NCBI RefSeq assembly: GCF_030817195.1
Contig: NZ_JAUSYZ010000001.1
Span: 3,472,001 to 3,536,000, forward strand
Origin: Arthrobacter globiformis
Lineage (GTDB): Bacteria > Actinomycetota > Actinomycetes > Actinomycetales > Micrococcaceae
DNA: 64,000 bases
Direction of reading: 5' to 3'
Shown one piece after another: positions 1 through 8,916 of the stretch (position 1 is the stretch's first letter; every line of letters starts with the position of its first letter). Position numbers and translations under genes: made by a program. Below the pieces are notes generated by a model. That model saw only the letters and a program-made list of their open reading frames with translations. It did no database searches and was not told the origin of the DNA.

Positions 1-155
1 CTCCAGCCACGTTTATTCTCTCATATTGCTGTTCAAATACGCTGTAATTGTGTGACAAAGCCGGTCAATGCGGCCTTTGACGGTGAGTACAGACTGCCCC
101 AAGCTGGCGGCGATACAATCTGGGCAGGAGCACCCCGGACAAAGGACGCCATCCC

Positions 156-839
156 ATGCCACGCATATCGCCTTCCACAGGCACGGACTACGACCAGGAC
201 CACCAGGACGGTGCCGGGCCTGCCGCGGCTTCGGCCGGTGCCGCCGTACCGGCCATGACACGCGACCGCCCCTTCGGCTGGCTGCTGGTCATCACCGGCG
301 TCGTGGGCTGGCTGGCATCCGGCATCCTGGTGCTGGAAAAGCTCGAGGTCCTCAAGGATCCCAACCACGCCACCGTCTGCGATGTGAACCCCTGGATTTC
401 TTGCGGGCAGGTCATGCAGACATGGCAGAGTTCACTCTTCGGCTTCCCGAATATGTTCATTGGAATTGTCGCCTTCGCCATCACGATCACCGCGGGAATG
501 GCGCTGCTCGCCGGCGCCCGGTTCGCCCGCTGGTACTGGCTTGGGCTGCAGGCCGGCATCACGCTCGGCTTCATCTTCGTGGTGTGGCTGTGGTCCCAGG
601 CGCTGTACTCCATCCGCATCCTGTGCCCGTTCTGCATGGTTGTTTGGGCAGCGATGATTCCGCTCTTTGTCTGGGTGACCGTGCGGAACGTAGTCCACGG
701 CGTGATTCCGGCGCCGGCAGGCCTGGCCCGGATCCTGGGCGACTCGGGCTGGATCATCACGGCGCTGCTCTACGTTGCCGTGATTGCGACGATCTTCTTC
801 GCGTTCATCCAGGTGTTCGCCGGCACCTCAGGCTTCTAG
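156..839 (+). CDS. Vitamin K epoxide reductase (VKOR) family protein
   Basis: A 227-residue integral membrane protein of the bacterial VKOR family, which reoxidises a DsbA-like thiol oxidase using quinone. The sequence shows a hydrophilic N-terminus of about 35 residues, then roughly five hydrophobic segments. The extracytoplasmic cysteine pair lies in CDVNPWISC and the quinone-side CxxC in ILCPFC, as known for the family. No Trx domain is fused. It stands alone: nothing is resolved upstream, and ndk follows on the opposite strand. A later in-frame methionine before TRDRPFGW is an alternative start, since no strong ribosome binding site precedes the first ATG. The stop codon lies inside a 17-bp tandem repeat. 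Confidence 0.9.
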   Translation: MPRISPSTGTDYDQDHQDGAGPAAASAGAAVPAMTRDRPFGWLLVITGVVGWLASGILVLEKLEVLKDPNHATVCDVNPWISCGQVMQTWQSSLFGFPNMFIGIVAFAITITAGMALLAGARFARWYWLGLQAGITLGFIFVVWLWSQALYSIRILCPFCMVVWAAMIPLFVWVTVRNVVHGVIPAPAGLARILGDSGWIITALLYVAVIATIFFAFIQVFAGTSGF

Positions 840-889
840 GCACCTCAAGCTTCTAGGCACCGCAGGCTTCTAGGCACCTCAGGCTTCTG
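822..889 (+). repeat. Four 17-bp tandem repeats across the VKOR stop codon
   Basis: Four consecutive copies of GGCACCTCAGGCTTCTA start at 822, 839, 856 and 873, with one or two substitutions between copies. The first copy is the last coding part of the VKOR gene (Gly-Thr-Ser-Gly-Phe-stop). TAG recurs at 837, 854 and 871, so the three stops fall in three different reading frames. The fourth copy ends in TGG rather than TAG. Confidence 0.95.
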
Positions 890-922
890 GCAGCGCGAAC
901 GCACATTTAAGCCCCGCTCATC

Positions 923-988
923 AGCGCGAACGTACAGTTGTGGCCCCCCACTCCGAGGAGTGAGGGGCCACAACTGTACGTTCGCGCT
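923..988. repeat. Long intergenic palindrome, GCGCGAACGTACA family
   Basis: A near-perfect inverted repeat lies between the convergent VKOR and ndk genes. The 25-base arms (923-947 and 964-988) are exact reverse complements, and the loop (CACTCCGAGGAGTG) also folds. A decayed extra left arm precedes it at 892-915. A second element with the same arm start lies at 61238-61298. It could act as a bidirectional terminator, but no clear U-tract is seen, so a dispersed palindromic repeat is equally likely. Confidence 0.85.
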
Positions 989-1021
989 TAACCTGCCGGC
1001 GCGGTCAGCTGGCGGGAGGTT

Positions 1022-1441
1022 TTAGGCCTGGAACCAGATCTTGATTTCGCGCTCGGCCGAGTCCACCGAGTCCGAGCCGTGGACGAGGTTCTGCTGGACC
1101 TTCAGGCCCCAGTCGCGGCCGAAGTCGCCGCGGATCGTGCCGGGGGCCGCCGTCGTGGGGTCGGTGGTGCCGGCCAGCGACCGGAAGCCTTCAATGACGC
1201 GGTGGCCTTCGAAGATCGCTGCGACTACGGGGCCGCTGAGCATGAACTCCACGAGCGGCTCGTAGAACGGCTTGCCCACGTGCTCCTCGTAGTGCTGCTC
1301 AAGCAGTTCCCGGCTGGCGTTGGTCTTCTTGAGTTCGGCCAGGGTGTAGCCCTTGGCTTCGATCCTCTTGAGGATTTCGCCCGTCAGGTTACGGGTGACG
1401 CCGTCCGGCTTGATCAGGACAAGGGTGCGCTCAATGCTCAC
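1022..1441 (-). CDS. ndk: Nucleoside diphosphate kinase
   Basis: A 139-residue cytoplasmic enzyme that transfers the gamma phosphate of ATP to nucleoside diphosphates. The N-terminal TLVLIKPDGV motif and the active-site histidine in NLVHGSDS are both present, and the length is typical for the family. The start is a GTG at 1441, preceded by GGAG at a spacing of 6. Upstream on the same strand lie the DUF4233 gene and folC, about 40 bases away, so ndk is probably the last gene of a folC-DUF4233-ndk run. A large palindrome lies beyond its 3' end. Confidence 0.97.
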   Translation of the reverse strand: MSIERTLVLIKPDGVTRNLTGEILKRIEAKGYTLAELKKTNASRELLEQHYEEHVGKPFYEPLVEFMLSGPVVAAIFEGHRVIEGFRSLAGTTDPTTAAPGTIRGDFGRDWGLKVQQNLVHGSDSVDSAEREIKIWFQA

Positions 1442-1482
1442 AGGTGCTCCAATGAGGTTGGTTGTGGGTTTCGACGGTAAGT

Positions 1483-1947
1483 CTACGGGGTCTGGCCGGT
1501 GCCTTCATTGCCGGAGGCCTCCGGGTGGGCGGCCTCCCACTCGGCCTGCTCGCGGTCCCGCTGGGCGGACTCGCGGTCAATCCGGATGCCGGCCCGGATG
1601 CCGTACCACCAGGCGAGGGCGAACAGCGCGCCCACGAGGAACATCATGGGTTCCGCGAAGCCGCTGAGGATGAGCACCAGCTGCAGGACCCAGCCCAGCC
1701 CGATGCCCCACGGCTTGGACAGCACGGCGCAGGCCAGGATCATCACCACGCTCAGACCGATGCCCACCGAGAGGATCAGCGCCGGGGAGATCTCGGCACG
1801 GCGCAGGCCGAATACGGCCAGCGTGGCGAAGAAGACCACGAAGGCTTCCAGCAGCAGGACCGTAGAGGCGAACATGACCTTGGTGGACCGGCGCTTCTTG
1901 GGCATCCCCGGGCGCCATTCACGCTGGGCCTTGGTGAGCCGCGCCAT
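1483..1947 (-). CDS. DUF4233 membrane protein
   Basis: A 154-residue protein with about four hydrophobic segments: two near residues 27-65 and two near 70-115. A basic N-terminus precedes them, and the C-terminus is charged with an Arg/Glu-rich stretch. It matches the DUF4233 family commonly found directly after folC in actinobacteria; the function is unknown. Its ATG overlaps the folC stop codon (ATGA), indicating translational coupling. ndk follows. The conserved position suggests a link to folate or nucleotide metabolism, but this is only context. Confidence 0.85.
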   Translation of the reverse strand: MARLTKAQREWRPGMPKKRRSTKVMFASTVLLLEAFVVFFATLAVFGLRRAEISPALILSVGIGLSVVMILACAVLSKPWGIGLGWVLQLVLILSGFAEPMMFLVGALFALAWWYGIRAGIRIDRESAQRDREQAEWEAAHPEASGNEGTGQTP

Positions 1948-3308
1948 CAGGCGGCTGCCTTGCCAAGCAGGATGCGGGCGTCCGCCACCAGCGTGATCGA
2001 CCCGGTCACCAGCACGCCGCCGGCGAGGTCGTCGTTGGCTTCGGCGCGCTCAACGGCCCACTCCAGTGCGTCGTCCAGCTTTTCGGCGATGTGCACGTTT
2101 TCCTCGCCAAAGCCGAGGTCGACGGCGAGCTCCGCCAGTTCCGCTGCAGGCACCGCCCGCGGGGAATTGGACTGGGTGAAGCAGAATTCCTCCGCGAGGT
2201 CGCCCAGTGATTCCTTGAGCTGGCGCAGGATCTCCCCGGCGTCCTTATCCTTGAGCACGCCCACCACGACCACCAGCTTGCTGAAGCTGAAAGCCTCCTG
2301 GATTGCCTCGGCCGAGGCCCGGATGCCGTCCGGGTTGTGGGCAGCGTCCACGATGATGGTGGGGGCTGTCCGCATCACCTCGAGCCGGCCCGGGGACGAG
2401 ACGGTGGCGAATGCCTCCTGCAGGACCTCCAGGGACAGCTCCTTCTCCCCGCCGCCAAGGAACGCCTCCAGCGCGGCCACGGCCACGGCGGCGTTCTCGG
2501 CCTGGTGGGCGCCGTGCAGCGGGACCATGAGGTCCGGGTAGCGTCCGGCGATGCCCTGGATCGTCACCACCTGGCCACCCACGGCGACCTGCCGGGACTC
2601 GACGCCGAATTCCACGCCTTCGAAGCGGAACGGCACCTGCACCTCCTTGGCCTTCTCCAGCAGGACCTGCGCGGCATCCAGCGGCTGGGCCGCGCTGACG
2701 AGGAAGCCGCCGGGCTTGATGATGCCGGCTTTCTCATAGGCGATGTCCTCGGTGGTGTCGCCCAGCAGGTCGGTGTGGTCGAGGGAGATCGGGGTCACCA
2801 CGGACACCTGGCCGTCGCCCACGTTGGTGGCGTCGGTGATGCCGCCGAGCCCCACCTCCATGATCGCCACGTTGACCGGCTGGTCGGCGAACACGGCGAA
2901 AGCCAGGATGGTCAGGCACTCGAAGTAAGTCAGCCGGGGCTGGCCCTCGGCGGTGAGTTCGTCGTCCACGATCTGCAGGTAGGGCCGGATCTCGTCCCAG
3001 ATGCGCACGAACGTCTCGTCGGAGACGGGCGCGCCGTCCAGGCTGATCCGCTCCGTCACCTTGGACAGGTGCGGGCTGGTGTAGCGCCCGGTGCTGAGGC
3101 CGTGGGCGCGCAGGCCGGCCTCGATCATCCGGGCCGTGGACGTTTTACCGTTGGTGCCGGTGATGTGGATGATCGGGTAGGCCTTGTTCGGCTCCCCCAG
3201 CACGTCCATGGCGCGGAACAGCGGCGCAAGCCGGGGCTCCATCTTGTTTTCGGGCGCCCGGCCCAGCAGCTCGGCGTAGACGCTCTCCACGGAGAATTCG
3301 TCGGTCAT
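1947..3308 (-). CDS. folC: Folylpolyglutamate synthase/dihydrofolate synthase
   Basis: A 453-residue ATP-dependent ligase of the Mur ligase fold. It adds glutamate to dihydropteroate or to tetrahydrofolate. The P-loop HITGTNGKTSTARM near residue 48, the MEVGLGG motif and the C-terminal VDAAHNPDGI motif are all diagnostic. The start ATG lies 3 bases after the ileS stop, and its own stop overlaps the next start. It is therefore part of an ileS-folC-DUF4233-ndk operon and likely shares the ileS T-box-controlled transcript. Confidence 0.97.
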   Translation of the reverse strand: MTDEFSVESVYAELLGRAPENKMEPRLAPLFRAMDVLGEPNKAYPIIHITGTNGKTSTARMIEAGLRAHGLSTGRYTSPHLSKVTERISLDGAPVSDETFVRIWDEIRPYLQIVDDELTAEGQPRLTYFECLTILAFAVFADQPVNVAIMEVGLGGITDATNVGDGQVSVVTPISLDHTDLLGDTTEDIAYEKAGIIKPGGFLVSAAQPLDAAQVLLEKAKEVQVPFRFEGVEFGVESRQVAVGGQVVTIQGIAGRYPDLMVPLHGAHQAENAAVAVAALEAFLGGGEKELSLEVLQEAFATVSSPGRLEVMRTAPTIIVDAAHNPDGIRASAEAIQEAFSFSKLVVVVGVLKDKDAGEILRQLKESLGDLAEEFCFTQSNSPRAVPAAELAELAVDLGFGEENVHIAEKLDDALEWAVERAEANDDLAGGVLVTGSITLVADARILLGKAAA

Positions 3309-3311
3309 GTC

Positions 3312-6300
3312 TCAGGCCCCCACTTTTTGGACGGTGATGCGCGGTTCCGCGGCGTCGGCCGGCACGGCCTCCAGCTCGAGCGTCAGCGTTTCGGTCTTCA
3401 CCAGCTCGGCGTTCGCCAGCAGGGCGTCGATGACGTTCTGCGCGGCGTTCACGGTGGTCCGGATCCGGTCGCTCACGTTCAGCGCGGCGTCCTTGCGGGC
3501 CTGCTGGATGGCTCTGACCATGTCACGGGCCAGGCCTTCGGCCTCAAGCTCGGGGGTGAGCTCGGTGTTGAGCACCACGAAGCCGCCGGTGGGCAATACT
3601 GCGGCAGCAGAAGACGCGGAGGCGGAACCGCCGTCGGACTCTGCCACCACCGTCTCCAGCGTGTACTCCTGCGGTTCCAGCTCAAGGCCGCCCGCGGTGA
3701 CGACACCGGCGTCGGAGACGGACCAGTCGCCGGACTTGGAACCCTTGATGGCCAGCTGCACGTTCTTGCCGAGACGCGGGCCGGCGGCCCGGGCGTTGAC
3801 CACGAGTTTCTGCTCGATGCCGAACTCTTCCGGGGAGGCGCTGGCGGCATCCAGCAGGCGGACCGAGCGCAGGTTCAGTTCGTCGGCGACGACGGCGGCA
3901 AAGCCTTCCAGCGCATCTGCACCGGGTGCCACGACGGTGAGTTCCTGCAGCGGCAGGCGGACGCGCAGGTTGGCGGCCTTCCGCAGCGAGGAGCCGGTGG
4001 AGCAGATCTGCTGCACGCGGTCCATCGCCTCGACCAGCGCGGCGTTGGACGGGAACAGTTCGGGGTCCGGCCAGTCGGCGAGGTGCACGGAGCGGCCGCC
4101 GGTGAGGCCGCGCCAGATCTCCTCGGAGACCAGCGGCAGCAGCGGGGCAGCCACGCGGCAGACCGCTTCCAGGGCGGTGTACAGGGCGTCGAAGGCGTCG
4201 GCATTCTCGTCGAAGAAGCGCTGCCGGCTGCGGCGGACGTACCAGTTGGTGAGCATGTCCAGGTAACTGCGGAGTTCGTCGCAGGCCCCCGAGATGTCGT
4301 AGGTGTCCAGCTGGGCTGTCATGTTCCGGACGAGGTCGCCCGTGTTGGCCAGCAGGTACTGGTCCATTGTGTCCGTGTAGCCGTCGTACCGCAGCTGGGC
4401 GTCGTAGCCGTTGCCGCCCTTCGCTGCGTTCGTGTACAGGGTGAAAAAGCTGTACACGTTCCACAGCGGCAGGATGACCTGGCGGACGCCGTCACGGATG
4501 CCCTGTTCGGTGACCACGAGGTTGCCGCCGCGCAGGATGGGGCTGGACATGAGGAACCACCGCATGGCGTCGGAGCCGTCGCGGTCCAGTACTTCGGAGA
4601 CGTCCGGGTAGTTGCGCAGGCTCTTGGACATCTTCTGGCCGTCGGAGCCCAGCACGATGCCGTGGCTGATGACGTTCCGGAAGGCCGGGCGGTCAAACAG
4701 CGCGGTGGACAGGATGTGCAGCATGTAGAACCAGCCGCGGGTCTGTCCGATGTACTCCACGATGAAGTCGGCCGGGTTGTGGGTGTCGAACCAGGCCTCG
4801 TTCTCGAACGGGTAGTGCACCTGGCCGTAGGGCATGGAGCCGGAGTCGAACCAGACGTCCAGCACGTCCTCCACGCGGCGCATGACCGACTGGCCCTCTT
4901 CGGGAGTGCGGGGGTCGTCCGGGTTGGGCCGGGTCAGTTCGTCAATAAAGGGCCGGTGCAGGTCGACCTGGCCATCCTTGTTCAGCGGCAGCCGGCCGAA
5001 GTCGGCCTCGATTTCCGCGAGGGAGCCGTACACGTCCGTGCGCGGGTACTCGGGATCGCTGGACTGCCACACCGGGATGGGGCTGCCCCAGTAGCGGTTG
5101 CGGCTGATCGACCAGTCCCGGGCGTTGGCGAGCCACTTGCCGAACTGGCCGTCCTTGACGTTGCCGGGGATCCAGTTAATCTCCTGGTTCAGCTCGGACA
5201 TCCGGTCGCGGAACTTGGTGACCTCGACGTACCAGGAGGAGACCGCGCGGTAGATCAACGGGTTGCGGCAGCGCCAGCAGTGCGGGTAGCTGTGCTCGTA
5301 GCTGGCCTGGCGGACCAGGCGGCCCTGGGCACGGAGCACCTGGGTGATGGGCTTGTTGGCTTCGAAGACCTGTAGCCCGACGATGTCGTGCAGGTCCCCA
5401 TGGGCGAACAGGTGCAGGAACCTGGCGCCCTCGTCCACGGAGAGGACCACGGGGATGCCAGCTTCCTCACAGACCTTCTGGTCGTCCTCACCGTAGGCCG
5501 GGGCCTGGTGGACGATGCCGGTTCCGTCGGTGGTGGTGACGTAATCCGCCACGAGGAACTGCCAGGCGTTCTGGGTGCCGTACTTTTCCGTGTCGGCGAA
5601 GTCGTGCCAGAGCGGCTCGTAGCTGAGCCCTTCGAGTTCGGCGCCGGTGTGGGTGGACGTGACGGCGGCGGCCGCGGCAGCGGCGTCGTCGTATCCGAGG
5701 TCCTTCGCGTAGGTGCCCAGCAGGTCCTCGGCGAGCAAGAAGCTGCCGGTGACCGGCGCCTCCGCCGAGGCCGCCTTGACGCCGTTCGGTCCGGCGGGCA
5801 GAACGGCGTAGCTGATGGAAGGCCCGACGGCGAGCGCCAGGTTGGTGGGCAGCGTCCAGGGCGTGGTGGTCCAGGCGAGCGCCTGCACACCGGACAGCTG
5901 CTGGGACAGTTCCGACTCCCCCGCTTTGACGGGGAAGGTCACCGTGACGGTCTGGTCCTGGCGGTTCTTGTAGACGTCGTCATCCATGCGCAGCTCATGG
6001 TTGGACAGCGGCGTCTCGTCCTTCCAGCAGTACGGCAGCACGCGGTAGCCGTTGTAGGTCAGGCCCTTCTCGTGCAGCTGTTTGAAAGCCCACAGCACGG
6101 ACTCCATGTACTCGACGTTGAGCGTCTTGTAGTCGTTGTCGAAGTCCACCCAGCGGGCCTGGCGGGTGACGTACGCCTGCCATTCGTTGGCGTACTTCAT
6201 CACGGAGGCGCGGCAGGCGTCGTTGAACTTGTCGATGCCCATGGCCTCGATCTGGGTCTTGTCCGTCATGCCCAGCTGTTTCATGGCTTCCAGCTCGGCG

Positions 6301-6641
6301 GGCAGGCCGTGGGTGTCCCAGCCGAAGCGGCGTTCAACGCGTTTTCCGCGCTGCGTCTGGTAGCGGCCTACCAGGTCCTTGGCGTAGCCGGTGAGCAGGT
6401 GGCCGTAGTGCGGCAGTCCGTTGGCGAAGGGTGGGCCGTCGTAGAAGACGAATTCGTTGCTGCCGGGGGCGCCGCCGGGAAGGTCGGCGCTGCGCTGGTC
6501 AATGCTTGCCTGGAAGGTTCCGTCCTCGTCCCAGTACTTGAGGATCCGCTCTTCGATCTCCGGGAACTTCACGGAGGCGGACACTCCTGCAGAGGAGCCC
6601 GGACCGGACGGGACTGCTGAGGCCTTGGGGTAATACGTCAT
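3312..6641 (-). CDS. ileS: Isoleucyl-tRNA synthetase
   Basis: A class Ia aminoacyl-tRNA synthetase of about 1109 residues that charges tRNA-Ile. The HIGH-type motif appears as GLPHYGH and the KMSKS loop as QKMSKSLRNY. The editing domain lies between them, and the C-terminal anticodon-binding region is present. I chose the ATG at 6641 (MTYYPKAS) over the longer reading frame to 6680. The extra residues fall in the leader and look unlike a synthetase N-terminus. A T-box riboswitch lies immediately upstream, so expression should respond to uncharged tRNA-Ile. folC follows 3 bases downstream. Confidence 0.97.
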   Translation of the reverse strand: MTYYPKASAVPSGPGSSAGVSASVKFPEIEERILKYWDEDGTFQASIDQRSADLPGGAPGSNEFVFYDGPPFANGLPHYGHLLTGYAKDLVGRYQTQRGKRVERRFGWDTHGLPAELEAMKQLGMTDKTQIEAMGIDKFNDACRASVMKYANEWQAYVTRQARWVDFDNDYKTLNVEYMESVLWAFKQLHEKGLTYNGYRVLPYCWKDETPLSNHELRMDDDVYKNRQDQTVTVTFPVKAGESELSQQLSGVQALAWTTTPWTLPTNLALAVGPSISYAVLPAGPNGVKAASAEAPVTGSFLLAEDLLGTYAKDLGYDDAAAAAAAVTSTHTGAELEGLSYEPLWHDFADTEKYGTQNAWQFLVADYVTTTDGTGIVHQAPAYGEDDQKVCEEAGIPVVLSVDEGARFLHLFAHGDLHDIVGLQVFEANKPITQVLRAQGRLVRQASYEHSYPHCWRCRNPLIYRAVSSWYVEVTKFRDRMSELNQEINWIPGNVKDGQFGKWLANARDWSISRNRYWGSPIPVWQSSDPEYPRTDVYGSLAEIEADFGRLPLNKDGQVDLHRPFIDELTRPNPDDPRTPEEGQSVMRRVEDVLDVWFDSGSMPYGQVHYPFENEAWFDTHNPADFIVEYIGQTRGWFYMLHILSTALFDRPAFRNVISHGIVLGSDGQKMSKSLRNYPDVSEVLDRDGSDAMRWFLMSSPILRGGNLVVTEQGIRDGVRQVILPLWNVYSFFTLYTNAAKGGNGYDAQLRYDGYTDTMDQYLLANTGDLVRNMTAQLDTYDISGACDELRSYLDMLTNWYVRRSRQRFFDENADAFDALYTALEAVCRVAAPLLPLVSEEIWRGLTGGRSVHLADWPDPELFPSNAALVEAMDRVQQICSTGSSLRKAANLRVRLPLQELTVVAPGADALEGFAAVVADELNLRSVRLLDAASASPEEFGIEQKLVVNARAAGPRLGKNVQLAIKGSKSGDWSVSDAGVVTAGGLELEPQEYTLETVVAESDGGSASASSAAAVLPTGGFVVLNTELTPELEAEGLARDMVRAIQQARKDAALNVSDRIRTTVNAAQNVIDALLANAELVKTETLTLELEAVPADAAEPRITVQKVGA

Positions 6642-6689
6642 CTCGACATCCTGGGTTGAGCTGGTGAACATGTGGAACATTCAGGATGC

Positions 6690-6915
6690 GAGGACGGCGC
6701 GTGCGCAGTCATGCGACTGCACCGGCACCGCGGTACCACCTCACTTACCGCTACCCAACCCCGAGGGAGTTCGACGGCGGCCGCTCATTTGCTGCTGTGA
6801 CGGGCTTACCCGTCCGGTTCTACTGGCCTGGTCCCCCGCGATCGGTTTGTCCGCACCGCGGGCCGGGTGTTCTTCCGGAAGCTCACCGGTGATGGCCGGG
6901 TCAAAGCTGTTGGCT
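6690..6915 (-). promoter_or_regulatory. T-box riboswitch, ileS leader (ultrashort stem I, actinobacterial type)
   Basis: Read on the minus strand, the canonical T-box core TGGTACCGCGG is at 6738-6728. About 155 bases upstream is an ATC isoleucine specifier at 6893-6891, within GGCCATCACCGGTGAG, followed by CTTCCGGAAGAAC. This is the compact stem I described for actinobacterial ileS T-boxes. A small stem near 6800-6813 (ACGGGTAAGCCCGT) fits stem III. In known actinobacterial examples control is translational: uncharged tRNA frees the ribosome binding site. No terminator U-tract is seen before ileS, which agrees. The outer limits are approximate. Confidence 0.88.
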
Positions 6916-6978
6916 CCAGTCTAACTGCTGTGGCCGCGGCGGCCACAACCAGGAGCGCCCTCGGCCTAGACTCGGTCC

Positions 6979-8031
6979 ATGACTGCTTCGGCCAGGGTGT
7001 TGGCGCTCTGCATTCTCCTGCCGGTCGCATCGCTTTCGGTATTCCGTGCCATCCCGGCCGAGTGGCCCACACAGGTGGTCCAGCTGCTGTCCTTCACGCC
7101 GTGGCTGGTCATTCCTGCCGCCCTTGCACTGGCCCTGGCACTGCTGGGCCGGCGGCCCGTGGTCACGGCCGCTGCCGTACTGCTCCTCGGAGCCCAGCTG
7201 TTTTGGCTTTGGGCGCCGGACGCGGGACAGGCACACGCAGGACAAACGGAGCCAGGCCGGACGGGCGCCGGCGCGTCCGATCCCGGTGGTGCGGTTTCCT
7301 TGACGGTGATGAGCATCAATTCCCGCTTCGGCAGGGCTGACGCGGCCGAGATCGTCCGGCTGGTGCGGGACAACGGGGTGGAACTGCTCGCCATCCAGGA
7401 GCACACCCAGGCGCTGGAGGACCGGCTCGCCGCCGAGGGACTGGGGAGACTCCTTCCCCACCGGATCAGCAGCCCCGTGGACAACGGCTCGGGCAGCGCA
7501 ACGTACTCAAAACACCCCATCCAGGCCATCGGGCTGATTCCCGACACGCCGTTCCAGATGCCGACCTTCCGGCTGACAGTGCCCGTTGCGGATGCCGGCA
7601 ACACAAGTCCCGGCAGGGAAGCCGCCACGCTCGAGGTCACGAACGTGCACACCCTCCCTCCGGTGGCTGGCCGCGTCGGGCAATGGCGCAGCGACCTGGA
7701 ATCGCTGGGCCGGCTGATGGCCCGCAACGGGGCGGACGGGCAAGGCAACCAGCTCCTGCTCGGCGATTTCAACGCCACCTATGACCACTTCGAGTTCCGC
7801 AGACTGCTCGACGGCGGCCCGGGCGGCCGGAAGCTGGTGGACGCCGGCACGGCAACCGGGGCGCGGTTCACGCCCACCTGGCCGATGGACGGGCGGCCGC
7901 TGCCCGGCATCACCATCGACCACGCGGTCACCAGTCCGCGCGTTCCGGCGTCGGGCTATAAAGTGCACCGCGTCGCCGGGACGGATCACGCGGCGGTGCT
8001 GGCCACGCTGGACGTTCCGGTGAACGGATAG
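6979..8031 (+). CDS. Endonuclease/exonuclease/phosphatase family protein, membrane-anchored
   Basis: 350 residues. The N-terminus carries three hydrophobic segments within the first 80 residues, so the catalytic domain is probably presented outside the membrane. The C-terminal EEP (DNase I-like) domain runs from about residue 107. It has MSINSRFGRAD, a metal-binding Glu in LAIQEH, GDFNAT, and the terminal IDHAV and GTDHAAV histidine motifs. Members act on nucleic acids, phospholipids or phosphosugars; the substrate here cannot be told. It diverges from ileS and converges with the SDR at 8049. Confidence 0.88.
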   Translation: MTASARVLALCILLPVASLSVFRAIPAEWPTQVVQLLSFTPWLVIPAALALALALLGRRPVVTAAAVLLLGAQLFWLWAPDAGQAHAGQTEPGRTGAGASDPGGAVSLTVMSINSRFGRADAAEIVRLVRDNGVELLAIQEHTQALEDRLAAEGLGRLLPHRISSPVDNGSGSATYSKHPIQAIGLIPDTPFQMPTFRLTVPVADAGNTSPGREAATLEVTNVHTLPPVAGRVGQWRSDLESLGRLMARNGADGQGNQLLLGDFNATYDHFEFRRLLDGGPGGRKLVDAGTATGARFTPTWPMDGRPLPGITIDHAVTSPRVPASGYKVHRVAGTDHAAVLATLDVPVNG

Positions 8032-8048
8032 ACGCTGGACTAGCCGGC

Positions 8049-8828
8049 TCAGGCCTGTTTGCGGATCAGCTTATAGTTCGAGGCCTGGGCCACCGGTCGG
8101 ATGACGATCTGGTCGAGGTTCACGTGGTGCGGAGCGCTCACGGCGTAGCGCACCACATCGGCCACGTCGCCGGCGGTGAGCGGCTTCTCCACGCCCTGGT
8201 ACACCTTGCTGGCCGCCTGAGCGTCACCCAGCCGGTTAACGGCGAACTCCTCGGTCTGGACCAGGCCGGGGGCGATCTCGATGACCCGGACGTTGTGCTC
8301 GGCCTCTTCCAGCCGCAGCGCCCCGGTCAGGGCATGCTGGGCGAACTTCGCCGCGTTGTAGCCGCCCCCGCCTTCATAGGCATCCAGCCCGGCGGTGGAG
8401 GTCAGGTTCAGGACGGTGCCCTCGCCGTTTTCGCGCAGCATAGGCAGGAAGGCTCGCGTGAGCTTCATGGTGCCGAGGACGTTCACGCGGTACATCCACT
8501 CCCAGTCATCGGTCACGGCCTGCCCCACACGGTCCGCCCCGCGGGCACCGCCGGCGATATTGACCAGCGTGTCGATCCCGCCGGCGGAGGTCACCTCTGC
8601 CAGCAGGCGGGCCACGTCCGCGTCCTCGGCGATGTCCGCGGCCAGCGCGACGGCGCCGGTCTCAGCTTCCAGCGCGGCCAGCCGTTCCTGGCGGCGGGCG
8701 ACGGCGTACACGGTCCAGCCATCGGCACGGAGCGCGCGCACGGTGGCCTCACCAATGCCGGAGCTGGCGCCCGTAACGAGGGCGGCTTTGTTGCTGGACA
8801 CGTCAGAGCTTGCGGAAACCTCAGTCAT
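8049..8828 (-). CDS. SDR family NAD(P)-dependent oxidoreductase
   Basis: 259 residues, a classical short-chain dehydrogenase. It has the cofactor motif TGASSGIGEA near residue 20, NIAGG in place of the usual NNAG, the active-site Ser in NLTSTAG and the YNAAK catalytic pair. The substrate is not predictable from sequence; the family includes many unspecific alcohol and carbonyl reductases. It is transcribed alone, convergent with the preceding gene. The DUF488 gene upstream is on the same strand but about 130 bases away, separated by tandem repeats. Confidence 0.9.
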   Translation of the reverse strand: MTEVSASSDVSSNKAALVTGASSGIGEATVRALRADGWTVYAVARRQERLAALEAETGAVALAADIAEDADVARLLAEVTSAGGIDTLVNIAGGARGADRVGQAVTDDWEWMYRVNVLGTMKLTRAFLPMLRENGEGTVLNLTSTAGLDAYEGGGGYNAAKFAQHALTGALRLEEAEHNVRVIEIAPGLVQTEEFAVNRLGDAQAASKVYQGVEKPLTAGDVADVVRYAVSAPHHVNLDQIVIRPVAQASNYKLIRKQA

Positions 8829-8916
8829 GGCACCACCCTAGCGCCAACCGTTGGTGGGCGAGCCCAATGTTTACTTCCGCGAACCGCTGACCTTTCCGGT
8901 CCGTTCAGTGGGCCCC

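Noticed and set aside
1..155. Possible gene end or leader at the left edge
   Set aside because: Short overlapping frames on both strands have no homology or ribosome binding site; nothing can be supported here.
2337..5375. 1012-codon plus-strand frame across folC and ileS
   Set aside because: It is antisense to two clear genes and its translation is low-complexity Gly/Val/His/Asp, a shadow of GC-rich coding sequence.
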